From Incurvaria masculella (Eukaryota > Arthropoda > Insecta > Lepidoptera > Incurvariidae): DNA of 64,000 nucleotides. Positions 32,107-44,000 of this stretch are shown here, piece after piece. The DNA lies in assembly GCA_946894095.1 (NCBI GenBank), contig OX335660.1:7259001-7323000 (forward strand), written 5' to 3'. How positions within the stretch are numbered: position 1 is the stretch's first letter; each line of letters starts with the position of its first letter. The notes under the pieces were generated by a model, which made no database searches, had not been told where the DNA came from, and saw only the letters and a program-made list of their open reading frames with translations. Position numbers and translations under genes: made by a program.

Positions 32107-32372
32107 ATCTGAGGTACCCGCTTCCGCTCGGGTCAATGTGGTTTAGGACTGTCGCCGGGCCGAATTATTTCCTGAATAGTCATGAGTTACCCATACAAAC
32201 TTTTATCCCCTATTTTACCCCTTCAATTTAAATTTTTGCCACAAAGTGTAGCCTATGTCCATCTCCAAGGTCATCACTATCTCCATAATTCATAAAAAAA
32301 TGGTTCAGCGGGTTAGGTGTGAAAACGCAACAGACAGACAGAGTTACTTTCGCATTTATAATATTAGTATGG
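32107..32372 (+). mobile_element. RTE-like LINE 3' end, complete tail
   Basis: CTGAGGTACCCGCTTCCGCT, GAATTATTTCCTG, TTACCCATACAAACTTTTAT, GTTCAGCGGGTTAGGTGTGA, GACAGACAGAGTTACTTTCG, then AATATTAGTATGGAT. This is the well-known lepidopteran RTE 3' region. No ORF. Confidence 0.8.
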
Positions 32373-32749
32373 ATAGTTTGGATTAAATACTAATACAAAG
32401 ATACGGATTACTATAAGTCATATCCTGTTTACCTAAGGTGAAATATGTGTTGCATCTTTCATTTCTTTGGCATTTACCCAGATTGAGCCACAGCAGTGCG
32501 TGGCCGGGTACTCACATAAAAACCAAAGCTAGTCGTTTATCGCTTCACTTCACTCGCCCAAATCCATTATCGGTCTGTATATTACGCGCAAAGCAACGAG
32601 CTCGCTCGCGGTAATTAATTTAACATGTGGCTTCGTATTACTCAACGGAGCCACTGTGCGTGGCGTGCGTCGCCCGGTGGCAAAGAGTGAGGAGTGGCGG
32701 GAGTAATCACGGAAATTTATTCGTATAGCGGGAGCGTTTTATTTTTATG

Positions 32750-33060
32750 GAACCTGACATGGATGGGTAAAGCCACACAACTACCACACCGTCATGATAT
32801 TATGCTAACACACCACACTTCCGAAGGAATTAGGTGCCGTGCCAGGACCTTCCCTTTACGAACATGGCTACACTGAACTGGAAGGAAAACAGGGACAACC
32901 CAAATCCCCCCCGGATTTACCCTCCCATCGATAAGGGGAAAGGGACCTACAGTTTTATTCGTTACATTCGTAACGAAATGCACTTATTCAACTCAGAAAG
33001 AGAAATAAAGTGGTACATGACCGGGCGAGGATTTAAACCCGTTATGGGTTTAAATACACT
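32750..33060 (-). mobile_element. SINE-A copy
   Basis: AACCTGACATGGATGGG, GATATTATGCTAACACACC, GGTGCCGTGCCAGGACC, GGGACCTACAGTTTTATTCG, CACTTATTCAACTCAG, CGGGCGAGGATTTAAACCCG. Confidence 0.75.
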
Positions 33061-33499
33061 GACGGCAGCGTCGGTCATTCACTCGCTTACGTGTTCGCTT
33101 ACTACTGATGTCCTCGAGATCCGGCGACACGTAAGAGCACGTATGAACTTAGTGCATGTTGTTCGTCTCGAAATCGTAAGCTAAGTAACAATGTAAGCTA
33201 AGTAAACACTAACACCTACGTGGCTACGCTGCCGACATACGAATGAGTTTCGGTCGCCACTCTGGTCCTTTCTTATTCACTGGCCGGTGACCGGTGCGTG
33301 ACCGCTAGCTGGCACAGTGGTCGCACGAGGGGCGCCCGGGCAAAGTCGGAGATCGCGTAGATTGATTGCAATGTCAATGGGGAATATTCTTGTTATTCTG
33401 GATTAATGTCAAAATTGTTATGAAAACAGGCGCGCGGGAGTCGGCCGAAAGAAGCGAAGACATAATTTCGTCCACCCGCTGATGACGGTGGCATTTTTT
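33061..33499. other. Unclassified, one short shared segment
   Basis: CTACGTGGCTACGCTGCCGA and CGGTCGCCACTC at 33219-33276 recur at 59030-59093 with changes. Otherwise nothing is recognised. Confidence 0.35.
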
Positions 33500-34335
33500 T
33501 CACTTCCCGCTCCACTCCCCATACAAACGTAGAAAGAAGATCATGCTTATATTTCTTGTCAGAGATTCCAAATTTTGGTCAAAATAGCTTTATTTGATCG
33601 AACTAGATGTCTGATGCCGTTGGCGTTGTAAAGTTGTGTTTGGTTTCTAAGTTATAAGGTTCGAAAGTTCGAATTATTCGCGCGTTTTATACAATAACTT
33701 TGAAGGTGGATTACTCAACGATAAAGTTAAAACATCTTAAAAATATTAGTCATCAGACATAGCTTGTTTCATCAAAATTTATAGTCAATTTGGTTTTCGT
33801 TAGATTTTTTTTGACTCAGCGGTCGTGGTTTTCTTGTAGCTATAAGTAGTTTTGTAATTAAAATTTTCGTAAATCTTACCAAATCATATACTATACGCAT
33901 TGTCTGCTTTGTGGACTTGTTGCATCCTCATCATCACGGAGCCTGTCTTTTTCATTGAAACAGAGAAGGTCCCAGAGCGCCCACGGTTTTGTACCGTGCT
34001 CGCGAATGAGTTAGTCCCATGGGCAGCCACGTATCCAGACTTTTGGTTCGGGGGGGGGGGGGGGGGGGGGGGGGGGGTACAAACATTGAAACAACCATGT
34101 GAACTGTGTAAAAATTTCTGTAATTACTGTACTATATTTTTTAATAATTTAAAGAAGTACCGTCTGTAGTAAAGTCACACACTTCTAAGTATTTTATATT
34201 TACTTAAATATAAGTATTTTACGTAAACATTATGTAAGTATTTTTTACATTTTATTTTTCAGTCAGATTTCGGGAGGGATAAATCCCAACAATCCCCCCC
34301 CCCCCCCCTGGATACGTGCCTGCCATGGGCCACCT
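33500..34335. mobile_element. TTAA-type element copy, split by a hAT-like element
   Basis: Homologous to 17144-17727 throughout (CTTGTCAGAGATTCCAAATT, GATCGAACTAGATGTCTGAT, TTATACAATAACTTTG, AGAAGGTCCCAGAGCGC). Its right end GGGCCACCTTAA is separated from the body by the 299-bp insertion at 34024. The left end is degraded. Confidence 0.7.
34024..34322. mobile_element. hAT-like nonautonomous element with homopolymer ends
   Basis: Ends CAGCCACGTATCCAG and CTGGATACGTGCCTG (one mismatch), flanked by CCCATGGG and GCCATGGG, a likely 8-bp target duplication. A run of 28 G (34050-34077) sits inside the left end and a C run of about 16 inside the right end. CAG-type ends and 8-bp duplications are hAT traits. 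The interior is AT-rich and noncoding. Confidence 0.75.
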
Positions 34336-34340
34336 TAACT

Positions 34341-37300
34341 CCGAGCACATATCTTTACAAAAATTGTATTCAATCGAATTTGCTATAATTCAAAGCCGCA
34401 TATCATAAGAAACATGTTCTCACCATACATTTGTGCGTGTAGGTATCATTAGAAACGTATGAGGAGGATGACATTGATAAGTGTTTATAAAAAAAGTCGA
34501 AACACAAAATTATGGATATTAATAATAAATAATAATATAACTCGTCTTTCGCGGGCTATGTAGCTTTAAAATGCAACTAAAAGTTTGTCTCAATCGTTAC
34601 GATGTAAATTGAAAAACAATCATAGGTTAATTGGGAATAAATTTTAAACTGATAGAACCTAATTTGTTTTGCATAAATACGCCCTTGATGCGTGTTGGTT
34701 CCATATGGTTTTATACAATCTACTACCCCATTTAGCTCGTGGCCTAATTGAGCCTTCAGTTTTACATCGAACACTTTCAGTGCTTCAGTCAATCCCTACA
34801 CGAAACTTCTTTCTGAAATGGGTCAAGCCGAGGCCCTATCCAACCCGCCCTTCCCCCGACCTGAACAGTGTCAAGCGGAGATTAGGCTGACCGCAAACGG
34901 CTGAATAGGGTTTCGATCGTTGTAGGCAAAGGCTGTAGGTCTGACTACTATAAATTAACTGGCCACTGTGCTGCTCCCCTAACCCCGCTCCGTCCCGCCT
35001 CCCGCCCACGGCGTCCGCGCGCCGGCGCCGAGCGAGCCTAGTGTTGTGCCGCGAACCTGATCTGCTATGTGATATGTATCATATGATCCATGTCTCGCAA
35101 GCAAGCTTACCAGAAAGCTTGCCTGATCGCCGCATCTGAAGAGTGAACTTATTAACTATCATTAAAACTATAATGAACGTAGACCTGGTTATAGTTTTGT
35201 GTATAATGCACAAAGCAATGCGAGGATACTGAGGATAAAGTCATATCGTCTTTTAACATATGCTTCTTTGTTGCGTACTAAAAATGATCAAATGTTTTAT
35301 CTCGGAAACAATGTTCGGACCCCCATCGAAGTAAAATTCTTTAATTCGTTACCTAGTGGTTAAAACTATAGTATAAAATATTAACTAATAATCTGGTAAA
35401 CAGCAGCCAAAATACAGTATATTAGCTTAAGACGTGTTTTGGCCCATTCGAAGTTTCTTGCACATAGAGCAAAACAGGAATGGACTTTGAGGCAATTATT
35501 AATTATGAATATTATATGTAGCCACAGTGCGGAGAGAACATTTTCAGAATTGCGGGTTTATTGGTTTGGTTGTAATTAATTAGAAGTTAAGGCTTTAGAT
35601 CGAGCAATTTTTTTAAAATTACAATGAAACTAATAAATTATCTCCGTGACTACCTACTATACATATATTTAACAGTTATAATTAATTCGTGCCTCAAAGT
35701 GAAATATTTTTTGGATTTTGTATACAAAAACTTCTAACACTGATAAGTCATAGTAATGAAATAAAATGGGGATTTAAAATTTCTGGGGCCAAACTAGATC
35801 GACAATAATTGAACTAGATCATTATCAACCCCAAAGTGATACATATCTTCCGGCTATTAATCGAAACCTACAGAAGTCTAGTCTAATTCAGCGGTGTCAG
35901 TCAGTTCTCGTGAACGCGGTCGGGCGGTCAGTGCGTTGCGTACCGGTGGAAATATTAACGTAAACAAACAGTGTTAACTGCAGTTCTGATGTAAGAACGC
36001 TCGTTAATTGACTATTTCGTGCACTAGTGCGTTGCGTCGACTGGTTGGGGTCAGAAATGGGTTTCGCAGTTCTTAATTTAATTTATTTCGATATATGCGT
36101 TGAATGTATACGTAAGCGAGAGCATGTAAATAATCGATGATGCTGAAAAAGCGTGTTTGGTTATGACGTTATATTTTAGTTAATTTAAGCCCGGTTGCCG
36201 AGATATTAAAGTTAAACGTCACAGCATAGATTCTTCAAAACCTAAATACATTGAAAGCATACTCATTTTCAATAACATATCAGACTATATCTTAAAAAAG
36301 CGAAAACTTCAAACATTTAGTTATAGAGAGGAAACTATGAAAGTATGAATATGCTTATTAACGTATCCATTACAGGGTGGCATTATATTAGGCTACAGCC
36401 TCTAAGTAGTGGAGTATCCAACAATTTGGATTCGTTAAGATAAGGGCAGTAAAAGTAAAAAAAAAAATGTACTTTTCATTCAAAATGGTTTCAGAAAACA
36501 TGAACAGTGTAAAAAAACATTATTTACATAATACATTATTTGTTAAATAAATATTTAATTTAAATATGATTCAATTTTGAATCACATCAATTCTCGGCTA
36601 TAGACTCATTTAAAATGTATATGTATAAAATCGGTTTTCAGAAAAAAACACTTCTCGGACGGAAGGTTGTGCATCAAATCATGAACTCTGTCTGTCTGCC
36701 CCCTTGTGGCATGAGAACCACTTATCATATTTCGATGCTGTGCGTATTTACCTATATCATGATCCTTCCCATAAATTAAAGGCTACTTACCATCACACAA
36801 AAACATCTGAGGGGTGAGCTGCAAGGTTAAATATGAGACAAGTTGAGAGAAAAATCGTTGAACTTGAATGCGGACGGAGCCGTTAGCATCTACCGGTGTT
36901 CTACATATTTGTTAATTGGCCATAGTGTTTTATGGCTATATGCGATTCAAGCCTTTTTTCGATATATTATTTTGTTTATTACTATTATTGTATTAAGGGC
37001 CAATTTTTCAATCCTCAGATAGTACTTATCGGACTGATAGTATAAATTCACGTTTGTCAAAAGACGGTTAGTTATTGCCGGAGGGTTTTATTTTATATCA
37101 CAATAATCTGACTATAATTTTACTAATAAACATATGGACTTACTTTATCTGATGGATAAGCAGAAGCATTAATAAATACGCCGAATAGTTATCTGGCTGT
37201 TTATCTTACTATTGAAAAATCAGTCCTAAGCCTTATACACTAATCTGCTTATACAATTATATTTATATTTTTAGTATTTTTTAGTGTGACCTACTGCAGT

Positions 37301-37594
37301 GCTTTGGCCTCTCTTAAGCATGTTAATGGCCTTGGCAGGGGAGATTTTAAATGACCACACCCATTTAAAATCTCCCCTGATAACCAACCATGCCTGGGTA
37401 ATGAGATGGTAGAATATTCATATCATCTATAAACCCTCTGTATTCGCGCCCATATAACATTTATAACAGCATATTGTATTGTATACAACTGAATCAGACA
37501 ACAATAAAAAAAGTAAAAAAGCTTGTTAGTAATCTATCACTTTTGTAACAGGGTAATTACGTTTGTTTTGATATAAGTACACAAACCCTAAAAT
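34341..37594. other. AT-rich spacer; possible transcription start near 35894
   Basis: No gene is recognised. At 35890-35960 the sequence TCAGTCAGTTCTCGTGAACG followed by GTCGGGCGGTCAGTGCG resembles an insect Inr (TCAGT) with a downstream GGTCAGTG element, followed by 5'-leader-like sequence. At 37342-37380 a short hairpin (GGGGAGATTTTAAATG / CATTTAAAATCTCCCC) occurs. Confidence 0.3.
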
Positions 37595-37931
37595 GAATGT
37601 GATATGTATGTACCCAGAATTGATTGCGACGTAAGAACACATTAATAAAAGAAAAAAAAGCTGTACAAAGACATTATTTATGAATAAACTGCAAGGCTGG
37701 ACTTGAACCGGCAAGCAAACCTTTCGCGGACAGTGCGTCTACCCATTACGCCACCTGCCCTAAACCCCTAAAATTTTGGAATTCTCCTACAGACCCTCCT
37801 CCCGTAATCAATACCTCCTTCTAACACAGTGTTTAAGTTTATACATATCTCAGAAAGTAGTTCTTTTTAAAGCATTATTCTTCGATCAATGTGACATGGC
37901 TTCACGGTACATTCTGCATACATATCACATT
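37595..37931 (-). mobile_element. SINE-B/TIR element with intact A and B boxes
   Basis: 337 bp. Ends GAATGTGATATGTATGTAC and CATACATATCACATT. On the minus strand the core reads GGTGGCGTAATGGGTAGACG (A box) and CCGGTTCAAGTCCAGCC (B box) 30-40 bp apart, both fitting the pol III consensus. The tRNA fold is not complete, so it is not called a tRNA gene. Confidence 0.75.
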
Positions 37932-38784
37932 GGTTAAAAAGCGACGTACTCGATAAGTTCGACAGCAAAATATTTTACTAAAGTCCTAATAAATTATAGG
38001 TTCGCATAAAAATACCCACTCCGTAAAATATCTTATTCGACAATTACTATGCAGATACGGTGTCTATTGGACAAGCATTTACGTATCGCGGGCTTTACCC
38101 TGCTCACGAATTTGATACATTCCGTAGTGAAGGGATGGACTGGAATTTACATTATGGCCGCGAAGTAAAAAATTATGTAAATTGGAAAGCTCGGTTCGTT
38201 GGAAATAAAATGGTGAAGTTAGGGGGAGAGGAGGACATCACGTGATCAATCAGAGTGAAGTAGTGGGGGCGGCAGAGTGAACACACGGGGGATTCGGTTT
38301 AGGGGTACACGCTTGTATTTTTCTGTAGCTGAGTGGGCGCCGAAATTTATTTTTTGTAATGCACTGGTAGATGATGAGAAAGCTGTCGATTTTTCCCCGA
38401 CTTCTCTCACGTTTAACCCAATCGTTTTCCAAATCGGGTCAGTTGTTCTCAAGTTATAAGCGGACAGAAGCGAGACGTTGGGTTAGCTGAGTATGCGTTA
38501 GTGACTTTTATTCACGAAAATATTTGTCTTACTGCAATGTTACTTTGAAAGCATTCCTATATAAAAGTGCTCATAGGTTGTCCTTTTTTTTTTAAAAACT
38601 TAGACTTTTTATTTTTCTCTAGGGATTTAAAGGGACAATGTGATATAAATTATTTTTAGCTATAAGAATTAAGATGTTATTGTATGTAATCTGGCGAAGT
38701 TTGTTGACGCTTCTTCTTTTCAGTGACAATTGAACAGTCTTTGAAAAAATTATGAATCCAAGATTGGCAAAACAGGCAAGTGAA
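37932..38784. other. No feature recognised
   Basis: A 61-codon plus frame at 38060-38245 has no known relative. Overlapping frames at 38246-38459 on both strands are not distinguishable from chance. Confidence 0.35.
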
Positions 38785-38860
38785 GTTGCACTTCGTACCA
38801 TGCTAACTGTCAAACGACGTGTTATTCGACGTGGGTGAAAATAACCAATACAGTAATAAT
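38785..38860 (-). mobile_element. Family E inverted-repeat element, fragment
   Basis: TTCGTACCATGCTAACTGTC and AACGACGTG are the reverse complement of the loop of the 28098 element; CCAATACAGTAATAATTGAA follows. Confidence 0.55.
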
Positions 38861-39412
38861 TGAACGATAGACGCCAGTAAAAGTGAACCTACTGCTGATT
38901 GGCTTAGTCGCCGGATATTAAGGGCCTTTCTTAGTAGCTTGCAGTCAATACCAGTACAAGATAATCAGCATTTTAGCAAGGCTCTTTGAGTGTCGATTAA
39001 AAATCAGTACTTGGTGAAAACCAGGCTAAATGCTACCAAATCAGATCACGAGATGGTTCCACAGCGCGTCAGTTGGGCGTGATTGACGGAACTGTAATTC
39101 CCAATTCGACGGCGGATATGGAAAAATAATGGAGTCCTGGCAGTAGCGCGGAGATTCGTTCGGACAATTTCCTTTTGGGCGCGGACCTCGTCAGCGGAGC
39201 AAGATCGATTAGTGACTGCTCACTGCCGCACTCTACATAACCATCATTTTTTTTCCTTTTCGCCCCTTCGTTCATTTGGCTCGTCCCTTTTATTTCTCGT
39301 TACTTGGCAATAAACGCTTGATGTGAATCGAACAGTCAAGTTGGCAACTTTTCGTTTACATTCGGTGAAGTTTGAGCGAGAGTTTAGAAATACACAAAAA
39401 GTTGTCGGAGGT

Positions 39413-39462
39413 TTGCAGAATGGTTTGCAGAATGGTTTGCAGAATGGTTTGCAGAATGGAAG
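39413..39462. repeat. 13-bp tandem repeat
   Basis: GTTTGCAGAATGG repeats about four times without change. Confidence 0.9.
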
Positions 39463-39589
39463 ATTTAATTTTGTACTTGCTGCTTGGATAAGTATGGGGT
39501 CTCTCTGGCTGGAGTTTTCTTTAAATATTTTCCCCATGATCACATATTAAAATCACGAAAATTCCGTACGCCTTATACCACTAATAAAT

Positions 39590-39722
39590 GGGTATCGTGT
39601 GGTTGTTATTCAATCACGCTAACGGTTGGACACATTTTGATGAAACTAGGTAAACGAAGAAAAATTACCTGACACCCATCTAAAACTGCATTTACCCGAG
39701 CGGAGCTGGGTACCGCAGATAG
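39590..39722 (-). mobile_element. RTE-like LINE fragment
   Basis: Ends at ACCCGAGCGGAGCTGGGTAC, the reverse complement of the GGTACCCGGCTCCGCTCGGGT start seen at 2196 and 61314, with related sequence before it. Confidence 0.5.
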
Positions 39723-39737
39723 TCGTGCATACTTATA

Positions 39738-39975
39738 AATGTGTACCAATAGTCCTTTCATCGTCGTTATTAATCTTTCTTGCTGTTAGTTTTCTTAATA
39801 TGTGTCAATATTCCTATCAAGGCCATTATGAGTCTTTCTTGCTGTTAGTTTTCTTAATATGTGTCAATATTCCTATAAAGATCATCATGAGTCTTTCTTG
39901 CTGTTAGTTTTCTTAATATGTGTCAATTTTCCTATCAAGGTCATCATGAGTCTTTCTTGCTGTTCGTTTTCTTCT
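39738..39975. repeat. 59-bp tandem repeat, four copies
   Basis: TCTTTCTTGCTGTTAGTTTT starts at 39774, 39833, 39892 and 39951, with CTTAATATGTGTCAAT and CCTATCAAGG following in each. The sequence before 39774 is a weaker copy of the unit end. Confidence 0.9.
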
Positions 39976-40166
39976 GCCTTTTCACGACACACGCATCTCT
40001 AGGTGAACTCGCTGTTATAGAGCCACTGAGTCATAAGAGCAGCTTGTTCTAAATTCCGGGCAACAGTGGTGTCATCGTAAAGTGCGGTCTTTCAATGTGA
40101 CACTATTCTATCGAGTATGTAGTTGTAAGCAGCCTACTAGGTAAAGACAACATTGTAATACTCTAA

Positions 40167-40334
40167 GGCTGAGATAAATATTCGTAACCGAAACTAAGAC
40201 CAACGAAAAGTAGTACTTTGTGACGTAAATTTGCATTACTTTGAGATTTCGTCCATACAAAATGTGTCAAAGTGACGTCACAAAGTACTACTTTTCGTTA
40301 GTCTTAATTTCTGTTACGACTATTTATCTCAGCC
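40167..40334. mobile_element. 168-bp MITE with long TIRs and 3-bp TSD
   Basis: Ends GGCTGAGATAAATA and TATTTATCTCAGCC. The arms pair over about 60 bp, including ACTTTGTGACGT / ACGTCACAAAGT. It is flanked by TAA on both sides. A 3-bp duplication with TAA suits the PIF/Harbinger superfamily. A second 168-bp copy is at 58785. Confidence 0.8.
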
Positions 40335-41104
40335 TAAGTCTAACTGTTATTATCCACGTATTTTCTGTCTTCGTTTAATCCTACTCAAGATTGAACTACC
40401 AAACGATTTTCATGTTATTTGCGACTATTTATTCCTGCATGGTCACGATCTATTCAATTTCAGATTAGTTCGACTCCTTTTGAGAACATAAGGCAGTGTT
40501 CACATATTTTTCTGTATATCGCTCGACCCGAATCGACGATGCTATCACAAAAGAGCGAGCAGCACATTGAAGCGAGGTCGCTGACACGGCATCATTAGGC
40601 CAATTCTTGCGCTAATTAGTTTACATAAGGGATACACACTCCTGAAACCTAACTGAATCAGTTAATAACTTCCAACTTATTCTGGTACATTTACGGATCG
40701 CTTACGGAAATGGATATGTAATTTTCGATAGCGCTGATTTCGGAAACACATGGAAATATTTCAATCTGTTGTTTAGTTAATTTCGTGTGGCGCCGCGATT
40801 ACCAGATTACTAAAGTATTGTCAAAGTGAATTCTTCTCCTGAGAACACTCCTGATTTATCAACTCGGAATTCCCAGAATTGGCCTACGAATCTATTTACG
40901 CGGCTGACTCGTCCATCGCTAGTTACTGCTGAAGGATTACAGAATACATCAATTTATCATCCAGTCATGTATCGACACAGCTTCTTCTGTGTGTCCCAGT
41001 CATTGCGTATTACAGTGACCGTCTCGTAATCCTTACGTTTATGACGTGACTGGACCGAATCCTTGCTGTATGGTAAAATACAGTGTAGAATAGGAATTTA
41101 TTTA
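40335..41104. other. No feature recognised
   Basis: AT-rich spacer with short frames only. Confidence 0.35.
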
Positions 41105-41600
41105 CGATAAAAGCGAGTTGGGAATGCATGATTGCAAAGAATCAAATATTTAGCTATCAATCTATTGTTATGGTAATAATGTATTGACATCATTACGTAT
41201 TAAACTGAAAAGAGAACTTTCATTGCATCTGGATCAAATCCTGCCAAATTTGTTGGCAAAACACTATGTTTGCGGATTCACAATTCAAATACAAAGTAGA
41301 TGTAGAGGATTTAATTTGCAACAAAAGCGAGTTAGGAATGTATGATGGCATATAATCAAATATTTAGTGGTCGATCTATTTGATATGAGAATAATGAATT
41401 GCATGCATATGGCAGCAAACTAACAGAGACATCCTCAAAGTTTGCATTGAATATGGACCAAATCTATAGCTAAACCTATGCTGCGAATAGGAAATGGCAA
41501 AATATTTGATAAAATCGATTTCGATCTAGCAGACGATTTCAATTGTGGAAAATTTTAGATATCGATCTATTTGATATGGTAATATGTATTTCCTGCCACA
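41105..41600. repeat. Diverged tandem repeat, about 220-bp unit
   Basis: AAAAGCGAGTTGGGAATGCA and ATCAAATATTTAGCTATCAA near 41110 recur as AAAAGCGAGTTAGGAATGTA and ATCAAATATTTAGTGGTCGA near 41325. A third, weaker match of the middle (TCGATCTATTTGATATGG) lies near 41561. Confidence 0.55.
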
Positions 41601-42289
41601 TCAATGGGAATTGGGTAATACGCTAAAACATTAGATAAATAATAGAGTTAGGAAACATAGGAAAGCATAAACAATACATAAAGCCGAACATAGAAACTCC
41701 TGCTTTTGTGAAGTCGGTTAAAAATAAGAATCATACCTTCCCTAACCTAACCTAAGCGTCTGTTTGATTGGAAACGTGAGAGTAATCCAAAATCACACAA
41801 GTTTCTTCAAAGTTGTTCGCGATAGTATCAACTATTAGTTATTCTGTGATAGTATCCTCTGCCGATTGTGGCAACGGCTGAGCTAGTTTTCCATCTAGGC
41901 ACACTGTGGAAACCTGATTCCCGACCTGCTTTCATTCCGCAACGCAGCATGCGTCTGGGTGGTGCAAAGAACGCACTATCGCGGTGGCACCGATCGCACC
42001 ACACCGAATTGGGGTCATGCCGCAAGTGCAATGTGCATGAGTGTGAGTTTCCCAATCGAATGTGGTCCCTTTATTTTTTAATAAAACGTTGTTTCAATTA
42101 AAACTAGGTGTGTTTAAGTTGATCGACATAATTGTAGATTTTTTGGCAGTATTGGCCGCGATACTTGATTCATCTTTCTTTAATCACCACCTTACATTCG
42201 TACGGTGTCCATCGATATTGCGCACATCAGAGCCCCTAGTACGACTTGTCAACTAAATTGGCGTTAAGGTTTTAGGACCGCCTAGCGTT

Positions 42290-42530
42290 ATCAAATGTAT
42301 GGAGGAATTGAAGAGCGCCTGATCGTCGCCCTAAATACGTTGACGTTGCCGTTTACGCTGACTCCGCGTTTTCATACCAATCGGTAGTCCGAGTTTGATT
42401 TTGACAGCTTGAAGAAGTAAAACTACAGAATAAGTAGTAACAGTTTGCATGGGATTGAAGTTTACGTATCTTCGAAGTTCCGTTAATGCCAAGTTAGGTG
42501 AGAACTCGGACTGACCCTTAATTAATATGT
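42290..42530. repeat. Repeat family D copy
   Basis: GTCGCCCTAAATACGTTG, CGCGTTTTCATACCAATCGG, TTGACAGCTTGAAGAAGTAA and GAGAACTCGGACTGACCC match the 25245 copy in order. Confidence 0.55.
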
Positions 42531-43260
42531 AGACTGACCATACAGTAATCAGGACATAACAACTGGAACAAAATATTGCATCGCGTTGACAATGATGCAT
42601 TATAAAGATATTTTATTTATACTATCTATGTCAGGGAGACATATCAAACAATTTATACGCTCTCTGATTGGTGTTTTCGATTTTGACATTTACACATCTT
42701 TGAAGCGGAGTTTTTATAGTTGGGGAATAAACTAAGAAATAACGTCACCGTTATCGGCGGATGGACTCCTTGCTCGGCCGCCGGCTGGTAGACGAGTTCC
42801 TTATAAAATGGACTCGCCTCTCTCTATTTACCGAACTTTAAACATAAAATAACCGAAAGCATAGAAGCTTCGCTTTTGTGGAGCATTTCCAGACGCCATG
42901 ATCTTTCTTTTACGGTCACTTACAGTTGAGTTCTTGTAAATACCGAGTTGTTAAAATATACTTGTAACCCTATATTCTATTACAACACGATCCGCAACCA
43001 AGTCTTTCTTATAAAGTTTTTCTCCGGTCTCTTTTTTCGTGTGATAAGTAACCTAGACACATTATTATGTTAAAATGCTCATAAGCATCATTTTATTTCT
43101 GACTCTAGCGGTCGAGGTAAAAGTGTAATTAGCATTCGGTGCAGCACCTGTGAAATCTAGCGGTGAGCCAAAAGTGAAATGTGACATTTGGAAAGCTGGC
43201 CGTGCTCTGAAGATGTGAACAAACAACGTCGGTGGTTTAAGAGTTAGTTGGTACTCAAGA
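42531..43260. other. No feature recognised
   Basis: The last 170 bp (43090-43260) could be a 5' leader of the candidate exon at 43268; otherwise nothing is seen. Confidence 0.3.
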
Positions 43261-43267
43261 AGTCGCC

Positions 43268-43289
43268 ATGGTTCTGCACAGAGGTGAAA
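43268..43289 (+). CDS. Candidate first coding exon
   Basis: ATG in the strong context GTCGCCATGG, seven codons (MVLHRGE), then a strong donor A|GTAAGT, phase 1. It would join in phase to exon B at 55808 as an alternative start to exon A. There is no transcript evidence and the coding part is very short, so this is a suggestion. Confidence 0.25.
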
Positions 43290-43734
43290 GTAAGTTAATT
43301 ATTTGGTCTATGTTAAGTGTTCACAGTTTGTTTTATGCACGAGGCGCTGTCTTGGTGGCCAGAGCTGCGAATTTTTGTTCCTTGTTTTTATTGGCACTGG
43401 CAATCGAGTTGGATTTACAAATCTGTCAATTTAAATTCGCAATCATACATTATTGAAAGTGTTTGGTACAAATTAATCAGTCAGCTTGTGGCTGCAACAT
43501 GTATTAGCTATTGATTGACCACGGAGTTCGGTCGCTATTAAATCGCTTGGTTATTGATTTAAAGATATGGTGATCTTTTACTACACAAAGCGTATTTAAA
43601 TACTTTTCTTTTCTACTTTTTAACTTGGTATTTCCTAATCATGAAAAACATATTCATGCTCATATTCATAGGTGTTGGGAATGGGAATTTGTTTAAGCCT
43701 CAGATCAAATAAGGAATAAGTGCCGTCTGCCACG

Positions 43735-44000
43735 CCCCGCGGATAACAACACGTACCCACACCCACCCATGCACGCAATATATGTCTTATAAACATACCT
43801 GGAGCACCCATTAATAGCCCATTTTAAAAGAATTACAGAAAAACATTGCGATTTTAAAAAATCAATATCTGTGTCTGCACATTTCCAAACCAAGTCAAAT
43901 GACAGGAAAAATAAAATCATTACACACATTTTCTTTTATCTGTGGTTTGACTAGGACAATTTGAAGAAAAAACAAAAATGTGCACACGCAGATGAATAGT
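43735..44000. mobile_element. Partial relative of the 12984 foldback element
   Basis: AATATCTGTGTCTGCACAT and ATGTGCACACGCAGAT form an inverted pair with CAAGTCAAATGACAGG-like sequence between, as in the centre of 12984-13354. The outer arms are absent. Confidence 0.45.

Noticed and set aside
31787..32136. 97- and 113-codon minus frames
   Set aside because: Overlap each other in different frames over a GC-rich block and run into an RTE fragment.
37700..37770. tRNA gene on the minus strand
   Set aside because: A and B boxes are good but no closed acceptor stem can be drawn and the sequence lies inside a repeated element; called a SINE core. The same holds for 10385 and 55283.
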